Assembly: GCF_014855495.1 (NCBI RefSeq)
Contig: NZ_JACYFJ010000001.1
Span: 62,001-126,000, forward strand
Origin: Euzebyella saccharophila
GTDB lineage: Bacteria > Bacteroidota > Bacteroidia > Flavobacteriales > Flavobacteriaceae
DNA length: 64,000 nt
Direction: 5' to 3'
The translations under genes and the position numbers were made by a program. A model generated the notes under the pieces. That model was given only the letters and a program-made list of their open reading frames with translations, made no database searches and was not told where the DNA came from. This document shows, in pieces, positions 51,068 to 60,535 of this stretch (within the stretch, counting starts at the first letter, position 1; each line of letters starts with the position of its first letter).

Positions 51068-52426
51068 ATGAAGTTATTTAATTTTGCAATGGCCATCGCC
51101 TCGTTGTTAGTTGGTTGCGGTGGCCATTCTTCCAAAAAAGGAAAAGAGGTAGAAACATCGGCCACGAATGCCGACATTACCAATGAACAATTGTTAGACT
51201 CCGTTCAGCGACAGACCTTCGATTATTTTTGGGGCGGCGCAGAACCGGTGTCCGGCCTTGCCCGAGAACGGATTCATATGGATAATATTTATCCGGCGCA
51301 TGATAAGGACATCATCACTATTGGTGGCTCAGGATTTGGCCTTATGGCTATTCTCGTGGGTATAGAAAGAGGTTTTATCACTCGCGAACAAGCTCTGGAA
51401 CGATATGAAAAAGCCATCGATTTTCTCGCAAAAGCGGATAGATTCCACGGTGCCTGGCCCCACTGGCTTACCCCTGATGGAAAAATGACCCCTTTCAGCC
51501 AAAAAGACAATGGCGGAGACCTCGTGGAAACGGCCTTTCTGGTTCAAGGGATGCTTACCGTCAAAGAGTATTTCAAAAATGGAAGCGAGCGCGAAAAGAA
51601 GCTCGCCCAAAAGATCCAAAAGCTTTGGGAAGAAGTTGAGTGGGATTGGTACACCAAAGGAGGCGAAAACGTTCTATACTGGCACTGGTCTCCCGAATAC
51701 GAGTGGGAAATGAATTTTCCCGTTGGTGGTTATAATGAAGCGCTGATTATGTATATCTTGGCAGCCGCCTCCCAAACCCATTCTATCAGCAAAGAAGTTT
51801 ATGAAGAGGGTTGGGCCCTTGGTGGCGAAATTGCCAAGGATACGGTATATTACGGACTGGAAACAGAATTGAATCACTATGAGCATGACAAGGCTCCGGT
51901 AGGCCCTATGTTCTGGGCACATTATTCCTACTTGGGCCTAGACCCCAATGGACTTACGGACCAATATGCTGATTACTGGAAACTGAACGTCAATCACACG
52001 CTCATTCAATATAGGCATGCGGTAGAAAACCCCGGTAATTTTGAAGGCTATGGTGAAAACCTTTGGGGATTGACCTCTAGCTATTCTATAAAGGGATATG
52101 CAGGGCACCGACCTGATCAAGACCTCGGGGTGATTTCGCCTACCGCAGCACTTTCTTCCATGCCTTATGCGCCTGAAGAAAGTCAACAATTTTTAAGACA
52201 CATTTATACCGAACAAGATTCGTTAATAGGAAAATATGGACCTTACGACGCGTTTAGCCTAGAGCACGATTGGTATTTACCAAGATATCTGGCCATTGAC
52301 CAAGGTCCTATTCCCGTTATGATAGAAAATTACAGAAGCGGACTTTTCTGGAAGCTTTTTATGCAAAATGAAGACCTCAAAAAAGGATTGGAAAAACTTG
52401 GTTTTTCCTATAAGATGAGGAAATGA
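51068..52426 (+). CDS. PF10091/GH144-like (glucoamylase-type) lipoprotein A
   Basis: 452 residues. Lipid cysteine near residue 17 (LLVGCGG). The (alpha/alpha)6-type pattern of the PF10091 family is obvious: TFDYFWGGAEPVSGLARER, IGGSGFGLMAILVGIERGFITREQA, FHGAWPHWL, KDNGGDLVETAFLVQGML, GYNEALIMYILAAAS. D151, E154 and E224 have the spacing of acids proposed for the GH144 endo-beta-1,2-glucanase CpSGL (from memory). Activity on beta-1,2-glucan is the family precedent, but the locus context (fucose and sulfate) suggests a different glycan. Confidence 0.85.
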   Translation: MKLFNFAMAIASLLVGCGGHSSKKGKEVETSATNADITNEQLLDSVQRQTFDYFWGGAEPVSGLARERIHMDNIYPAHDKDIITIGGSGFGLMAILVGIERGFITREQALERYEKAIDFLAKADRFHGAWPHWLTPDGKMTPFSQKDNGGDLVETAFLVQGMLTVKEYFKNGSEREKKLAQKIQKLWEEVEWDWYTKGGENVLYWHWSPEYEWEMNFPVGGYNEALIMYILAAASQTHSISKEVYEEGWALGGEIAKDTVYYGLETELNHYEHDKAPVGPMFWAHYSYLGLDPNGLTDQYADYWKLNVNHTLIQYRHAVENPGNFEGYGENLWGLTSSYSIKGYAGHRPDQDLGVISPTAALSSMPYAPEESQQFLRHIYTEQDSLIGKYGPYDAFSLEHDWYLPRYLAIDQGPIPVMIENYRSGLFWKLFMQNEDLKKGLEKLGFSYKMRK

Positions 52427-53850
52427 AACAGTTTCACTTTTCCATCTTAATTATCGTATTCCTATTCTCCTGCTCTGGGGATGATGGTTCGGCTCCTATT
52501 GGTGAATCTGAACTGCCAGAAAGCCCTATTGAAACTCCTGCCGAAGAGGAAGAAGATGATAACTTAGAGGAAGTTGAAGACGCAAACCCTGTAACCATTT
52601 CCGATGAAGAACTTTTAGATTTTACCCAGCAGGAAACCTTTAAATTTTTTTGGGATTACGCCCAAACCGAATCTGGTTGCGCTCGAGAACGCTTTCACCC
52701 TAACGAGCCTCTTAATGACCCCAACACCGTTACTATTGGCGGTACAGGTTTTGGTCTTATGGCCATTATTGTGGGTATAGAGCGAGGTTTTATCTCACGA
52801 TCAGATGCCACAGGAAGATTAGCTAGCATGCTCGCCTTTCTCGAAAATGCCGACCGTTTTCATGGAGCATGGCCCCATTGGCTTGACGGCACCACAGGCA
52901 AGGTAAAACCTTTTAGCGAGAAGGACAATGGAGCCGATTTGGTAGAAACAGCTTTTCTAGCTCAAGGTTTGATATGTATTCAAGAGTATTTCAAAAACGG
53001 TAACGAAGAAGAACAACTTATTTCCCAAAAAGCGAAAGCCCTTTGGACAGGTGTTGAATGGAATTGGTTCACCCAAAACCAAAATACCTTATACTGGCAT
53101 TGGAGTCCTGATTTTGGTTTTGAAATAAGTCTAGAACTTAAAGGTTATAATGAAGTGCTGATTACTTACATAATGGCAACGGCCTCAGAAAACTTCGGTA
53201 TCGAAAAAGAGGTCTACAATAATGGGTGGGCATCCAATGGAAGTATCGTCAGCGGTGCTACAGCCTATGGCCTTCCCTTTTTGGTTGACCATGCAGGCAA
53301 CGCCCCAAAAGGCGGACCTTTATTTTGGGCACATTATTCCTATTTGGGCCTAAACCCTAACGGACTTTCAGACACCTATACCAACTATTGGGACGTAAAC
53401 GTCAACCATTCCAAAATCAATTACAATTACTGTGTAGAAAATCCAAAGAAATTTACTGATTACGGGGAAGATTGCTGGGGACTTACTGCAAGTTATTCTA
53501 GAAATACCGATGGCAGTCTGGGCTACAATGCCCATAGTCCGTCCAATGACACAGGAATCATTTCCCCAACGGCAGCTATAAGTTCCATTCCATACACACC
53601 GACAGAATCCCTAAATGCCTTACGTTATTTTTATTCTCATAAGGACAAATTAGTAGGGCCAGCAGGATTCTACGATGCTTTTAGCCCTGAACATGATTTT
53701 TGGGTGGCAGAGGCCTACTTGGCAATCGACCAAGGCCCCATCATCATCATGATAGAGAACTACCGAAGTGGACTCTTATGGAATCTATTCATGCAAAATC
53801 CATCCATTCAAAAAGGGCTGGATGCCTTAGGTTTCACCTATTCAAATTAA
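52423..53850 (+). CDS. PF10091/GH144-like lipoprotein B
   Basis: 475 residues, overlapping gene A by 4 nt (ATGA). Lipid C near residue 17 (FLFSCSG), then an acidic linker rich in E, D and P (residues about 30-60). The catalytic region is paralogous to A: TFKFFWDYAQTESGCARERFHP, IGGTGFGLMAIIVGIERGFISR, FHGAWPHWLDG, KDNGADLVETAFLAQG, GYNEVLITYIMATAS. All acids noted in A are kept, so both copies look active. Two cysteines (SGCARER, NYCVENP) differ from A. Divergence suggests a split in specificity or bond. Confidence 0.85.
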   Translation: MKQFHFSILIIVFLFSCSGDDGSAPIGESELPESPIETPAEEEEDDNLEEVEDANPVTISDEELLDFTQQETFKFFWDYAQTESGCARERFHPNEPLNDPNTVTIGGTGFGLMAIIVGIERGFISRSDATGRLASMLAFLENADRFHGAWPHWLDGTTGKVKPFSEKDNGADLVETAFLAQGLICIQEYFKNGNEEEQLISQKAKALWTGVEWNWFTQNQNTLYWHWSPDFGFEISLELKGYNEVLITYIMATASENFGIEKEVYNNGWASNGSIVSGATAYGLPFLVDHAGNAPKGGPLFWAHYSYLGLNPNGLSDTYTNYWDVNVNHSKINYNYCVENPKKFTDYGEDCWGLTASYSRNTDGSLGYNAHSPSNDTGIISPTAAISSIPYTPTESLNALRYFYSHKDKLVGPAGFYDAFSPEHDFWVAEAYLAIDQGPIIIMIENYRSGLLWNLFMQNPSIQKGLDALGFTYSN

Positions 53851-53862
53851 AAAATCTACATT

Positions 53863-55524
53863 GTGCTTTTTCCTAAAATACAACTGAATCTCCCTGTCAG
53901 GTATTTTCTTCTATTTCTGTTGCTTATCACAGGTTGCAATGAGCGAGAAAAATCCGTTCCTGAAAAAAAAGAGGAAAGACCGAATATTATTTTTATAATG
54001 GCAGATGACCATGCCCTACAGGCCATTAGCGCTTACGGTCACCCGATCAGTCAATTGGCGCCTACTCCAAATATCGACAGGCTGGCAAAAAACGGAGCCC
54101 TTTTTACCCACAGTTATGTGACCAACTCTATCTGCGGCCCCAGCAGGGCCGTCATCCTTACCGGGAAACACAGTCACCTTAACGGATTCAGACAAAATGG
54201 AGATCAATTTGATGGGAACCAGCCTACCCTACCAAAAATGCTCCAATCCGTAGGCTACCAAACCGCCATTTTTGGAAAATGGCATTTGCATGGGCACCCA
54301 AAAGGTTTTGACCATTGGAAAATAATTGTGGATCAAGGCAATTACTACAATCCCGATTTTATTGAAAATGGTGATACCACCAGAATTAAAGGTTATGCTA
54401 CGGATATAATTACGAACGATGCATTGTACTGGCTCCAAAACGAACGAAAAGATTCGGTTCCCTTTTTTATGATGGTCCACCACAAGGCACCCCATCGTAA
54501 TTGGATGCCTGCCCTGCGGCATTTAAACAAATACGACTCCGTAACCTTTCCATTACCGGAAACCTATTTTCCCAAATTGGAAAATCAAGAAGCTGCCGAG
54601 GCCCAACTTCAAACTATTTATGAGGATATGTACGAGGGGCACGATTTAAAATTAAGCAGGGAATTTGGGAGTACGGAACTGGCCCACAATCCTTGGACGA
54701 CCGATTTTGAAAGAATGTCTCCTGAACAACGAAAAATTTGGGATGCTGCTTACCTCCCAAAAAACAATTCCTTTTGGGAAGCAGACCTGCACGGTGAGGA
54801 ATTGGCAAAATGGAAAGGACAACGTTACCTACAGGATTATATGGCAACTATTGCCTCAGTAGACGAAGGCGTAGGGAAACTGTTGGATTATCTGGAAGCA
54901 AACGGACTAACAGAAAACACCTTGGTCATCTACACTTCCGATCAAGGGTTTTATTTGGGTGAAAAAGGAATGTTCGATAAGCGATTTATGTACGAAACCT
55001 CATTTGGCACTCCCCTACTCATGCAACTACGCGGCAAAATCAATGCTGGCAGCAAGGTCACTGCCCTTGTGCAAAACCTGGATTTTGCGCAAACCATGCT
55101 AGATTTTGTGGGAGCCCCGGAATTAGGAAAAGAGATGCAGGGGAAATCATTAAAACCGTTATTGAACGGTAGTATTTCCGATGATGATTTTAGGGAGGTG
55201 GTCTATTACCATTACTATGACTACCCCGCCTTTCACATGGTTAAAAAGCATTATGGCATCCGGACCAAGTGCTATAAACTAATCCACTTTTATGACGATA
55301 TAGACCAGTGGGAATTTTACGATTTAGAAAATGATTCCTTGGAGCTTCACAACAAAATAGAAGACCCTTCATATTCCAAGGTAATTACCCAATTACATGC
55401 AAAATTGGATAGCGTACAAAAAGCGTATGGAGTTACCGAAAAAGAATTTGAGAAAGCCCCAAAAGAGCAGATACAGCGGGCTAAAAAGCAATTTAGAAGA
55501 TTAAGGGGCCAAGCTATACGCTAA
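53863..55524 (+). CDS. Sulfatase (family S1) of the fucose PUL
   Basis: 553 residues. Start is GTG at 53863; lipobox LLITGC (C25). The FGly motif is C91-G-P-S-R in SICGPSRAVILTGKHSH. Metal site: IIFIMADDHALQAISAYG and late VIYTSDQGFYLGEKGMFDKRFMYE, and KWHLHGHPKGF. This opening (MADDHALQAISAYG) is that of the large marine carbohydrate-sulfatase subgroup (S1_16/S1_11-type); I cannot fix the subfamily. It is the last gene of the susCD operon, 12 nt after the second GH144-like gene, and ends 15 nt before the convergent fucosidase. Confidence 0.9.
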   Translation: MLFPKIQLNLPVRYFLLFLLLITGCNEREKSVPEKKEERPNIIFIMADDHALQAISAYGHPISQLAPTPNIDRLAKNGALFTHSYVTNSICGPSRAVILTGKHSHLNGFRQNGDQFDGNQPTLPKMLQSVGYQTAIFGKWHLHGHPKGFDHWKIIVDQGNYYNPDFIENGDTTRIKGYATDIITNDALYWLQNERKDSVPFFMMVHHKAPHRNWMPALRHLNKYDSVTFPLPETYFPKLENQEAAEAQLQTIYEDMYEGHDLKLSREFGSTELAHNPWTTDFERMSPEQRKIWDAAYLPKNNSFWEADLHGEELAKWKGQRYLQDYMATIASVDEGVGKLLDYLEANGLTENTLVIYTSDQGFYLGEKGMFDKRFMYETSFGTPLLMQLRGKINAGSKVTALVQNLDFAQTMLDFVGAPELGKEMQGKSLKPLLNGSISDDDFREVVYYHYYDYPAFHMVKKHYGIRTKCYKLIHFYDDIDQWEFYDLENDSLELHNKIEDPSYSKVITQLHAKLDSVQKAYGVTEKEFEKAPKEQIQRAKKQFRRLRGQAIR

Positions 55525-55539
55525 ACCCCTCTTCTAAAT

Positions 55540-57636
55540 CTATTTTTGGGCGGTGATTACCCCAACCTCGCTAAAAGAGGCTTGATAATCATCGCCGTCT
55601 ACCATTACTCCTTTTAATTTAATATATCGGGCGTTGGCGGGATTAAAGTTTATCGTCTGAAGAATTCGGTTATTGACCACATTACCAAACTCTCCTTTAC
55701 TCACCGTTTTAAAATTACGACCATCCGTACTTACGGAAAATTCATAATCCGTAACAATCCCGAAAGGATATCTATCTTGAATAGGTAAATAAGTAAAACC
55801 AGTAAGGGAATAGGTTTTTCCTAAATCAATTACAATTTCTTGAGGGGACTTTGCTCCCGCCGCAGTAGCCCAAGAAGAATGCGGGTTTTCGTCAATTAAC
55901 TTATGGGCATCTTCCAGCTTACCGGAAGAAACTTTCACCACTTTCCAATCAGCCTTAGGAATATCTAAATAAGTCAACCGAGTTTCAGACTGGTCACCTG
56001 TTTCTGCATCGTATCCTACGGACTTTAGGGTGGTTGCCTCGGTTACCATAAAAGGTTCTATGTACTTATTGCTCTTGTTAGTAGGTTCGCTACCATCCAA
56101 CGTATAAAAGATTTCTACTTTATTATCGGCAACGGATAGGGTAACATTACCCTCACGGTCCCTAGAAATATCCGGGGCGGTCAAGAAATTAGGCGCTCTG
56201 TAGAGTTCGATATTATTGATAACCAATGGACCTTTGGATTCTAAAAAGTTCACTCTAAGCTTGGAAGCTTTTACGGTATTAAAACGTAAAATACGCTTGT
56301 TCCCAATCGTAGTCTGTTCGTCAATTTTTTGCCAAACACCATCTACTTCGGCTTCTACCGAAAATTTGATAACACGCTGCCCTAAAAGAATATATTCCTG
56401 TAAAAGAATTCGGTTTACTTCGGTAGGCTCCTTAAATTCAAAAGTGAGGGAGGCATTGGTCACACCTTCATTGGTGGCCCAATACGAGTTTTCATCGCCG
56501 TCGTTTACATTTTCGGCCATGTAGGAATCACTATTACCCCTTACATCGGTAGCTGTAACGGTAACTCCCTTGGCCAACTCCGTAGCAAAATCCTTATCAA
56601 TCTGCTTCTTTAAGGCTAAGAGTTGCTTTTCGTCCGTTTCATGCACTAAGCCCCTAGTATCAACAGGAAGGTTCAAAAGAAAACTCCCGTTTCGACCAAT
56701 GGACTCATAATACGTCTGTACCAAACGGGCCAAGCTCTTTACTTGATGATCTTCCCGTGGATGGTAATACCAACCCGGACGTATAGAGGTATTTACTTCT
56801 GCGGGCAACCAATGGGTTCCATCTTGGTGACCGGAACGTAGCTCTTTGTATCTTGGCCACCCGGGATAAATTTCATCCCTTCTCATGATGCTCCAGTTAG
56901 TTTCATTGGCAAAACCTTCCTCTGTTCCAACCCAACGTATATCTGGGCCACCATCACTAAAAATCACGGCATTGGGCTGCAGTTCCCGCACAATTTCAGT
57001 TACCTTGTCCCGTTCGTAATACGTTTTATTATCAATTTTTCGCTCCTCATTGGCACCTCCGTAATAACCGGTTCCACCGTTGGCACCATCGAACCAAACT
57101 TCAAAAACATCGCCATAATTAGTTAAAAGTTCCCGTAATTGTTCATGGTACCGAGCTACATATTCCGGTTTGCCATAATCCGCGTCATTACGGTCCCAAG
57201 GAGAAAGATACACTCCGAATTTTAAACCGAATTCTTCACAGGCCTCGGATAGGTCTTTTACTAAATCTCCTTTTCCGTCTTTCCAAGGGGAATTTTTAAC
57301 GGAGTGCTCCGTAGTCTTGGTAGGCCAAAGGCAAAATCCATCGTGGTGTTTGGCGGTGATGATAATACCCTTCATACCTGCTTCTTTAGCAATTCTGGCC
57401 CATTGTCTAACATCCAATTCGGTTGGATTGAAAGTTTCAGGAGATTCGCCTCCCAGACCCCATTCCATATCGGTAAAGGTGTTCATGTTAAAATGAACGA
57501 AGGCGTAATATTCCAAATCATGCCACGCCAGTTGTCTTTCTGAAGGTAGGGGACCTACTGGTTTTGGAGGCTCCACTGTCTTACAAGAAAACAGAAGGCC
57601 AAAAATTGCAATTGCGATTAATTTGGTTTTGATCAT
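55540..57636 (-). CDS. GH29 alpha-L-fucosidase with CBM32-like and chitobiase-type C-terminal modules
   Basis: 698 residues. Lipobox GLLFSC (C18). GH29 domain about 30-340: FVHFNMNTFTDMEWG, IIITAKHHDGFCLWP (HHDG at 97-100), LKFGVYLSPWDRND and nucleophile D183 in VFEVWFDGANGG. Then an F5/8-type C module (about 350-475), a CHB_HEX_C-like module (480-545; VEIFYTLDGSEPTNKSNKY), and a second F5/8-type C module (560-695). Binding modules imply action on a polymeric or surface-bound substrate. Last gene of the fucose operon, 10 nt after GH29 B. Confidence 0.92.
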   Translation of the reverse strand: MIKTKLIAIAIFGLLFSCKTVEPPKPVGPLPSERQLAWHDLEYYAFVHFNMNTFTDMEWGLGGESPETFNPTELDVRQWARIAKEAGMKGIIITAKHHDGFCLWPTKTTEHSVKNSPWKDGKGDLVKDLSEACEEFGLKFGVYLSPWDRNDADYGKPEYVARYHEQLRELLTNYGDVFEVWFDGANGGTGYYGGANEERKIDNKTYYERDKVTEIVRELQPNAVIFSDGGPDIRWVGTEEGFANETNWSIMRRDEIYPGWPRYKELRSGHQDGTHWLPAEVNTSIRPGWYYHPREDHQVKSLARLVQTYYESIGRNGSFLLNLPVDTRGLVHETDEKQLLALKKQIDKDFATELAKGVTVTATDVRGNSDSYMAENVNDGDENSYWATNEGVTNASLTFEFKEPTEVNRILLQEYILLGQRVIKFSVEAEVDGVWQKIDEQTTIGNKRILRFNTVKASKLRVNFLESKGPLVINNIELYRAPNFLTAPDISRDREGNVTLSVADNKVEIFYTLDGSEPTNKSNKYIEPFMVTEATTLKSVGYDAETGDQSETRLTYLDIPKADWKVVKVSSGKLEDAHKLIDENPHSSWATAAGAKSPQEIVIDLGKTYSLTGFTYLPIQDRYPFGIVTDYEFSVSTDGRNFKTVSKGEFGNVVNNRILQTINFNPANARYIKLKGVMVDGDDYQASFSEVGVITAQK

Positions 57637-57646
57637 GGTAATTGGA

Positions 57647-58978
57647 TTAGTTACTTTCTATTACAGAACCTTTTTCCCTATAAAGGTCTACTTCACCGTC
57701 TAGCATTACTGCCAATACAGTCATATTTTCATCTAATACGTGTTTTGGCAATTTTATGTACTTAATGCCCGGATAATGGCTCCAATACACCTTGCCTACT
57801 TCTTGATGGTTGAGTTTGGATCCTTGACCCACCACATAAATTCGATTGATGTTATTCTTCAATCCTCTGAGAACTACCTCCCCGTTAGAATCACCTTTAA
57901 CGAATAAATAAAGGGTCTTTTTATCTTTTGATAGGGTGGTTGGCCCATAAAAATGTTCTTTGGGTATACCGGCGATGGTTCCATAGATGGCTTCATTGTG
58001 TTTTTGTGTCCACCTACCTAAACCTTTTAAAATCGCCACTTGTTCCTGTGGTATACTCCCGTCTCCTTTGGGACCTATATCCAAAAGTAGATTCCCTCCA
58101 TTTGTAAGGACATCTGCAAATATTCCAATCACCTGGTCGGTTGTTTTATAATCCGAATCATTCTTTTGATAGCCCCATGAGTTGTTCATGGTCATACAAA
58201 GTTCCCAATAAGGATTGGAAGGCCTAGTAATGGGCATTCCTTGTTCAGGAGTATCGTAATCACCTTCATTTTTTAATCGGGAGTTAAGAATTACGTCAAG
58301 ATTTTTTTCTTGTAACATATTACGAACTTTGGGCGCTTCCCATTCCTCAGAACTATGTTCCCAATCCCCATCAAACCAATATAAATCAGGATTGTATTTT
58401 TCCGAAAGTTCTTTTAACTGACCTTGATAAAGTTTCAAGAATTTATTCCATCTGCTAGGTTCATCCTGTACCTTGTACCTAATTGAATCACGGGTAAAAT
58501 GGGTATAATCTGAATGCGACCAATCTGGCAAACTGTAATAGATTCCCAATTTTAGATTTTCCTTCCTAACAGCCTCTACAAAAGGGGTTAAAACATCTTG
58601 TTTGGCCGAGGCACTTTTAACTGAATTAAAATCACCAAATTTCGAATCCCAAAGGGCAAATCCTTCATGATGCTTGGAGGTAATTACGGTATATTTTGCC
58701 CCTGCTTCCTTAATTAACTTTGCCCATTCTTTTGGTTGATAGTTTTTAGCCGAAAAACCTGAAGTCTGTTTTAAGTAGTCTTCATGAGAAATATAACCGT
58801 TAAAGAATGACCAAGACTCATCAATTCCATCCACGGAGTAAAGTCCCCAATGAATAAAAACACCCAGCTTGGCATCTTTAAACCATTGCATTTTCTCCTT
58901 CTTTTTTGTGGAATCAGTAATCTGAGCCTGCAGGGCGAAGGATGCTAAAATTGATAAACCAAAAATCCACTTCCGCAT
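57647..58978 (-). CDS. GH29 alpha-L-fucosidase B
   Basis: 443 residues with a signal peptide ending LASFALQAQ. Single catalytic domain: LGVFIHWGLYSVDGIDESW, TVITSKHHEGFALWDSKFGD, LKLGIYYSLPDWSH, and the nucleophile D203 in DLYWFDGDWEHSSEEW. HHEG replaces the usual HHDG. Later NSWGYQKNDSDYKTTDQVI and GNLLLDIGPKGDG are standard for GH29. The domain organisation suits a periplasmic enzyme acting on oligosaccharides. 77 nt follow the preceding fucosidase stop. Confidence 0.93.
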   Translation of the reverse strand: MRKWIFGLSILASFALQAQITDSTKKKEKMQWFKDAKLGVFIHWGLYSVDGIDESWSFFNGYISHEDYLKQTSGFSAKNYQPKEWAKLIKEAGAKYTVITSKHHEGFALWDSKFGDFNSVKSASAKQDVLTPFVEAVRKENLKLGIYYSLPDWSHSDYTHFTRDSIRYKVQDEPSRWNKFLKLYQGQLKELSEKYNPDLYWFDGDWEHSSEEWEAPKVRNMLQEKNLDVILNSRLKNEGDYDTPEQGMPITRPSNPYWELCMTMNNSWGYQKNDSDYKTTDQVIGIFADVLTNGGNLLLDIGPKGDGSIPQEQVAILKGLGRWTQKHNEAIYGTIAGIPKEHFYGPTTLSKDKKTLYLFVKGDSNGEVVLRGLKNNINRIYVVGQGSKLNHQEVGKVYWSHYPGIKYIKLPKHVLDENMTVLAVMLDGEVDLYREKGSVIESN

Positions 58979-59055
58979 TTATTCTTATTTATAATTACAA
59001 ACTCTCTGAAATTCAATCTATCTATTTCACTTAAAAAAGCGAAAGCCAATTTTCT

Positions 59056-60522
59056 TTAAAATTTAAGCGTGAATGCTTCTGTTTTTAGAAGCTGCGGTTT
59101 TAAAGTCTCAGGAATTTCAATGACTATTCCCTTGCCACTCTTCTTCCATTTAAGTCGTTTATTGAAACCTACGAGTTGCGCTCGTCCTCCTTTTGGTACC
59201 CAACCTTCAAAATAAATTTCGGAAGGTATGTTATCCTGTCCTTCCTTCACCAAATAAATAAGGTAGGTTTCCCCGGTTGGTTTAGAGGTTACGCATATAT
59301 TTTCGTATTTGTAAGGGGCCATGGCCTCTGTACCATAAATGGCTTCGTCATTTGCATTCATCCAAGTACCAATTTCCTCCAGTAATTTATACGCACCGGC
59401 ATCCCATTCTCCTTCCGGGCTGGGAGCGATATTCAAAAGTAAGTTGCCTCCCTTTGCTACAATATCTACCAAGGTATGTACAGCTTCCCTACCGCTCATA
59501 TAGGTAGCATTTGGGGAATAGGACCATCCACCACCTGCAATTATACAAGATTCCCAAGGATAAGGAAGTGGTTTTTCCGGAACCCTGTTCTCAGGCGTTA
59601 GGTAGTTCTGGTTTTTACCGTGAACGGCCCTATCCACCACAATTAATCCGGGTTGTTCCTTTCTAGCCTTTTCAACCAATTCATCCATTTTGATGTCTTG
59701 GTTGACAATTCGGTTTTTCAGGTAGCCACTTTCGTTATCTTTCAATTGTGCATCATACCAGCTGGTAATTTCGGACTTGGGCGTTTTGGCAACCCAACCT
59801 CCGTCTAGCCATAAAATATCCACCTTACCATAGCCCGTAAGCAACTCTAATATTTGATTATGGGTGAAATCTGTAAACTCCTGCCATTTTTCCGGGTTTT
59901 CAGACGGACTATAGTTCACGTTTCTATCCCTTGGCGGGTAATAGGGATCCCAGTAGGAATCAACGTTCCAATCCGGTTTTGAGAAATAAGCTCCTGCCCA
60001 TAGACCTTCATTTCTAAACGCTTCAAAAACCTCCTTTGTAATGTTTGCCTTAGGATTGGAGCTAAATGGAGTCTTGGGGTCCGTTATTTTGTAATCCGTA
60101 TACTTGCTGTCAAACATAGAAAAGCCATCATGATGCTTGGTAGTGAAAACTACATACTTCATACCAGCATCTTTAGCAGCCTTCGCCCATTTTTGAGGGT
60201 TGAATTTCGTTGGGTTAAAAGTGGTCTGTAAGCCCTCATATTCTTTTTTATAAGCAAAGTAATTCTCAGGACTGGAACCCTTTTTACGTTCGCACCACCC
60301 ATATTCTTCAGGGCAAATGGACCAGGATTCCACAACGCCCCACTGGCTATATGGCCCCCAATGCATTAGTAGTCCAAATTTAATATCTTGCCATTTGTCC
60401 AGTTTTTCCAGGACCAAGGGGTCCGTTTCCGGAACATACCTTTCATCTTCATAAATGGCTTGGCCATTTATCAATTGAACAAAAAATAAAAACAAAAAAC
60501 TGGTGGGGGCTAAAAATTTCAT
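59056..60522 (-). CDS. GH29 alpha-L-fucosidase C
   Basis: 488 residues from ATG 60522; the frame can be read from TTG 60528 but ATG is preferred (MKFLAPTSFLFLFFVQLINGQ signal). Landmarks: FGLLMHWGPYSQWGVVESW, VVFTTKHHDGFSMFDSKYTDY, AGAYFSKPDWNVDSYW and the nucleophile in DILWLDGGWVAK (D about 240). GGNLLLNIAPSPEGEWD follows. It is more like the long GH29 type than B and carries an inserted YGWCERKKG loop. It begins 13 nt after the hydrolase gene. Confidence 0.93.
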   Translation of the reverse strand: MKFLAPTSFLFLFFVQLINGQAIYEDERYVPETDPLVLEKLDKWQDIKFGLLMHWGPYSQWGVVESWSICPEEYGWCERKKGSSPENYFAYKKEYEGLQTTFNPTKFNPQKWAKAAKDAGMKYVVFTTKHHDGFSMFDSKYTDYKITDPKTPFSSNPKANITKEVFEAFRNEGLWAGAYFSKPDWNVDSYWDPYYPPRDRNVNYSPSENPEKWQEFTDFTHNQILELLTGYGKVDILWLDGGWVAKTPKSEITSWYDAQLKDNESGYLKNRIVNQDIKMDELVEKARKEQPGLIVVDRAVHGKNQNYLTPENRVPEKPLPYPWESCIIAGGGWSYSPNATYMSGREAVHTLVDIVAKGGNLLLNIAPSPEGEWDAGAYKLLEEIGTWMNANDEAIYGTEAMAPYKYENICVTSKPTGETYLIYLVKEGQDNIPSEIYFEGWVPKGGRAQLVGFNKRLKWKKSGKGIVIEIPETLKPQLLKTEAFTLKF

Positions 60523-60535
60523 GCGCAACTTTTTA

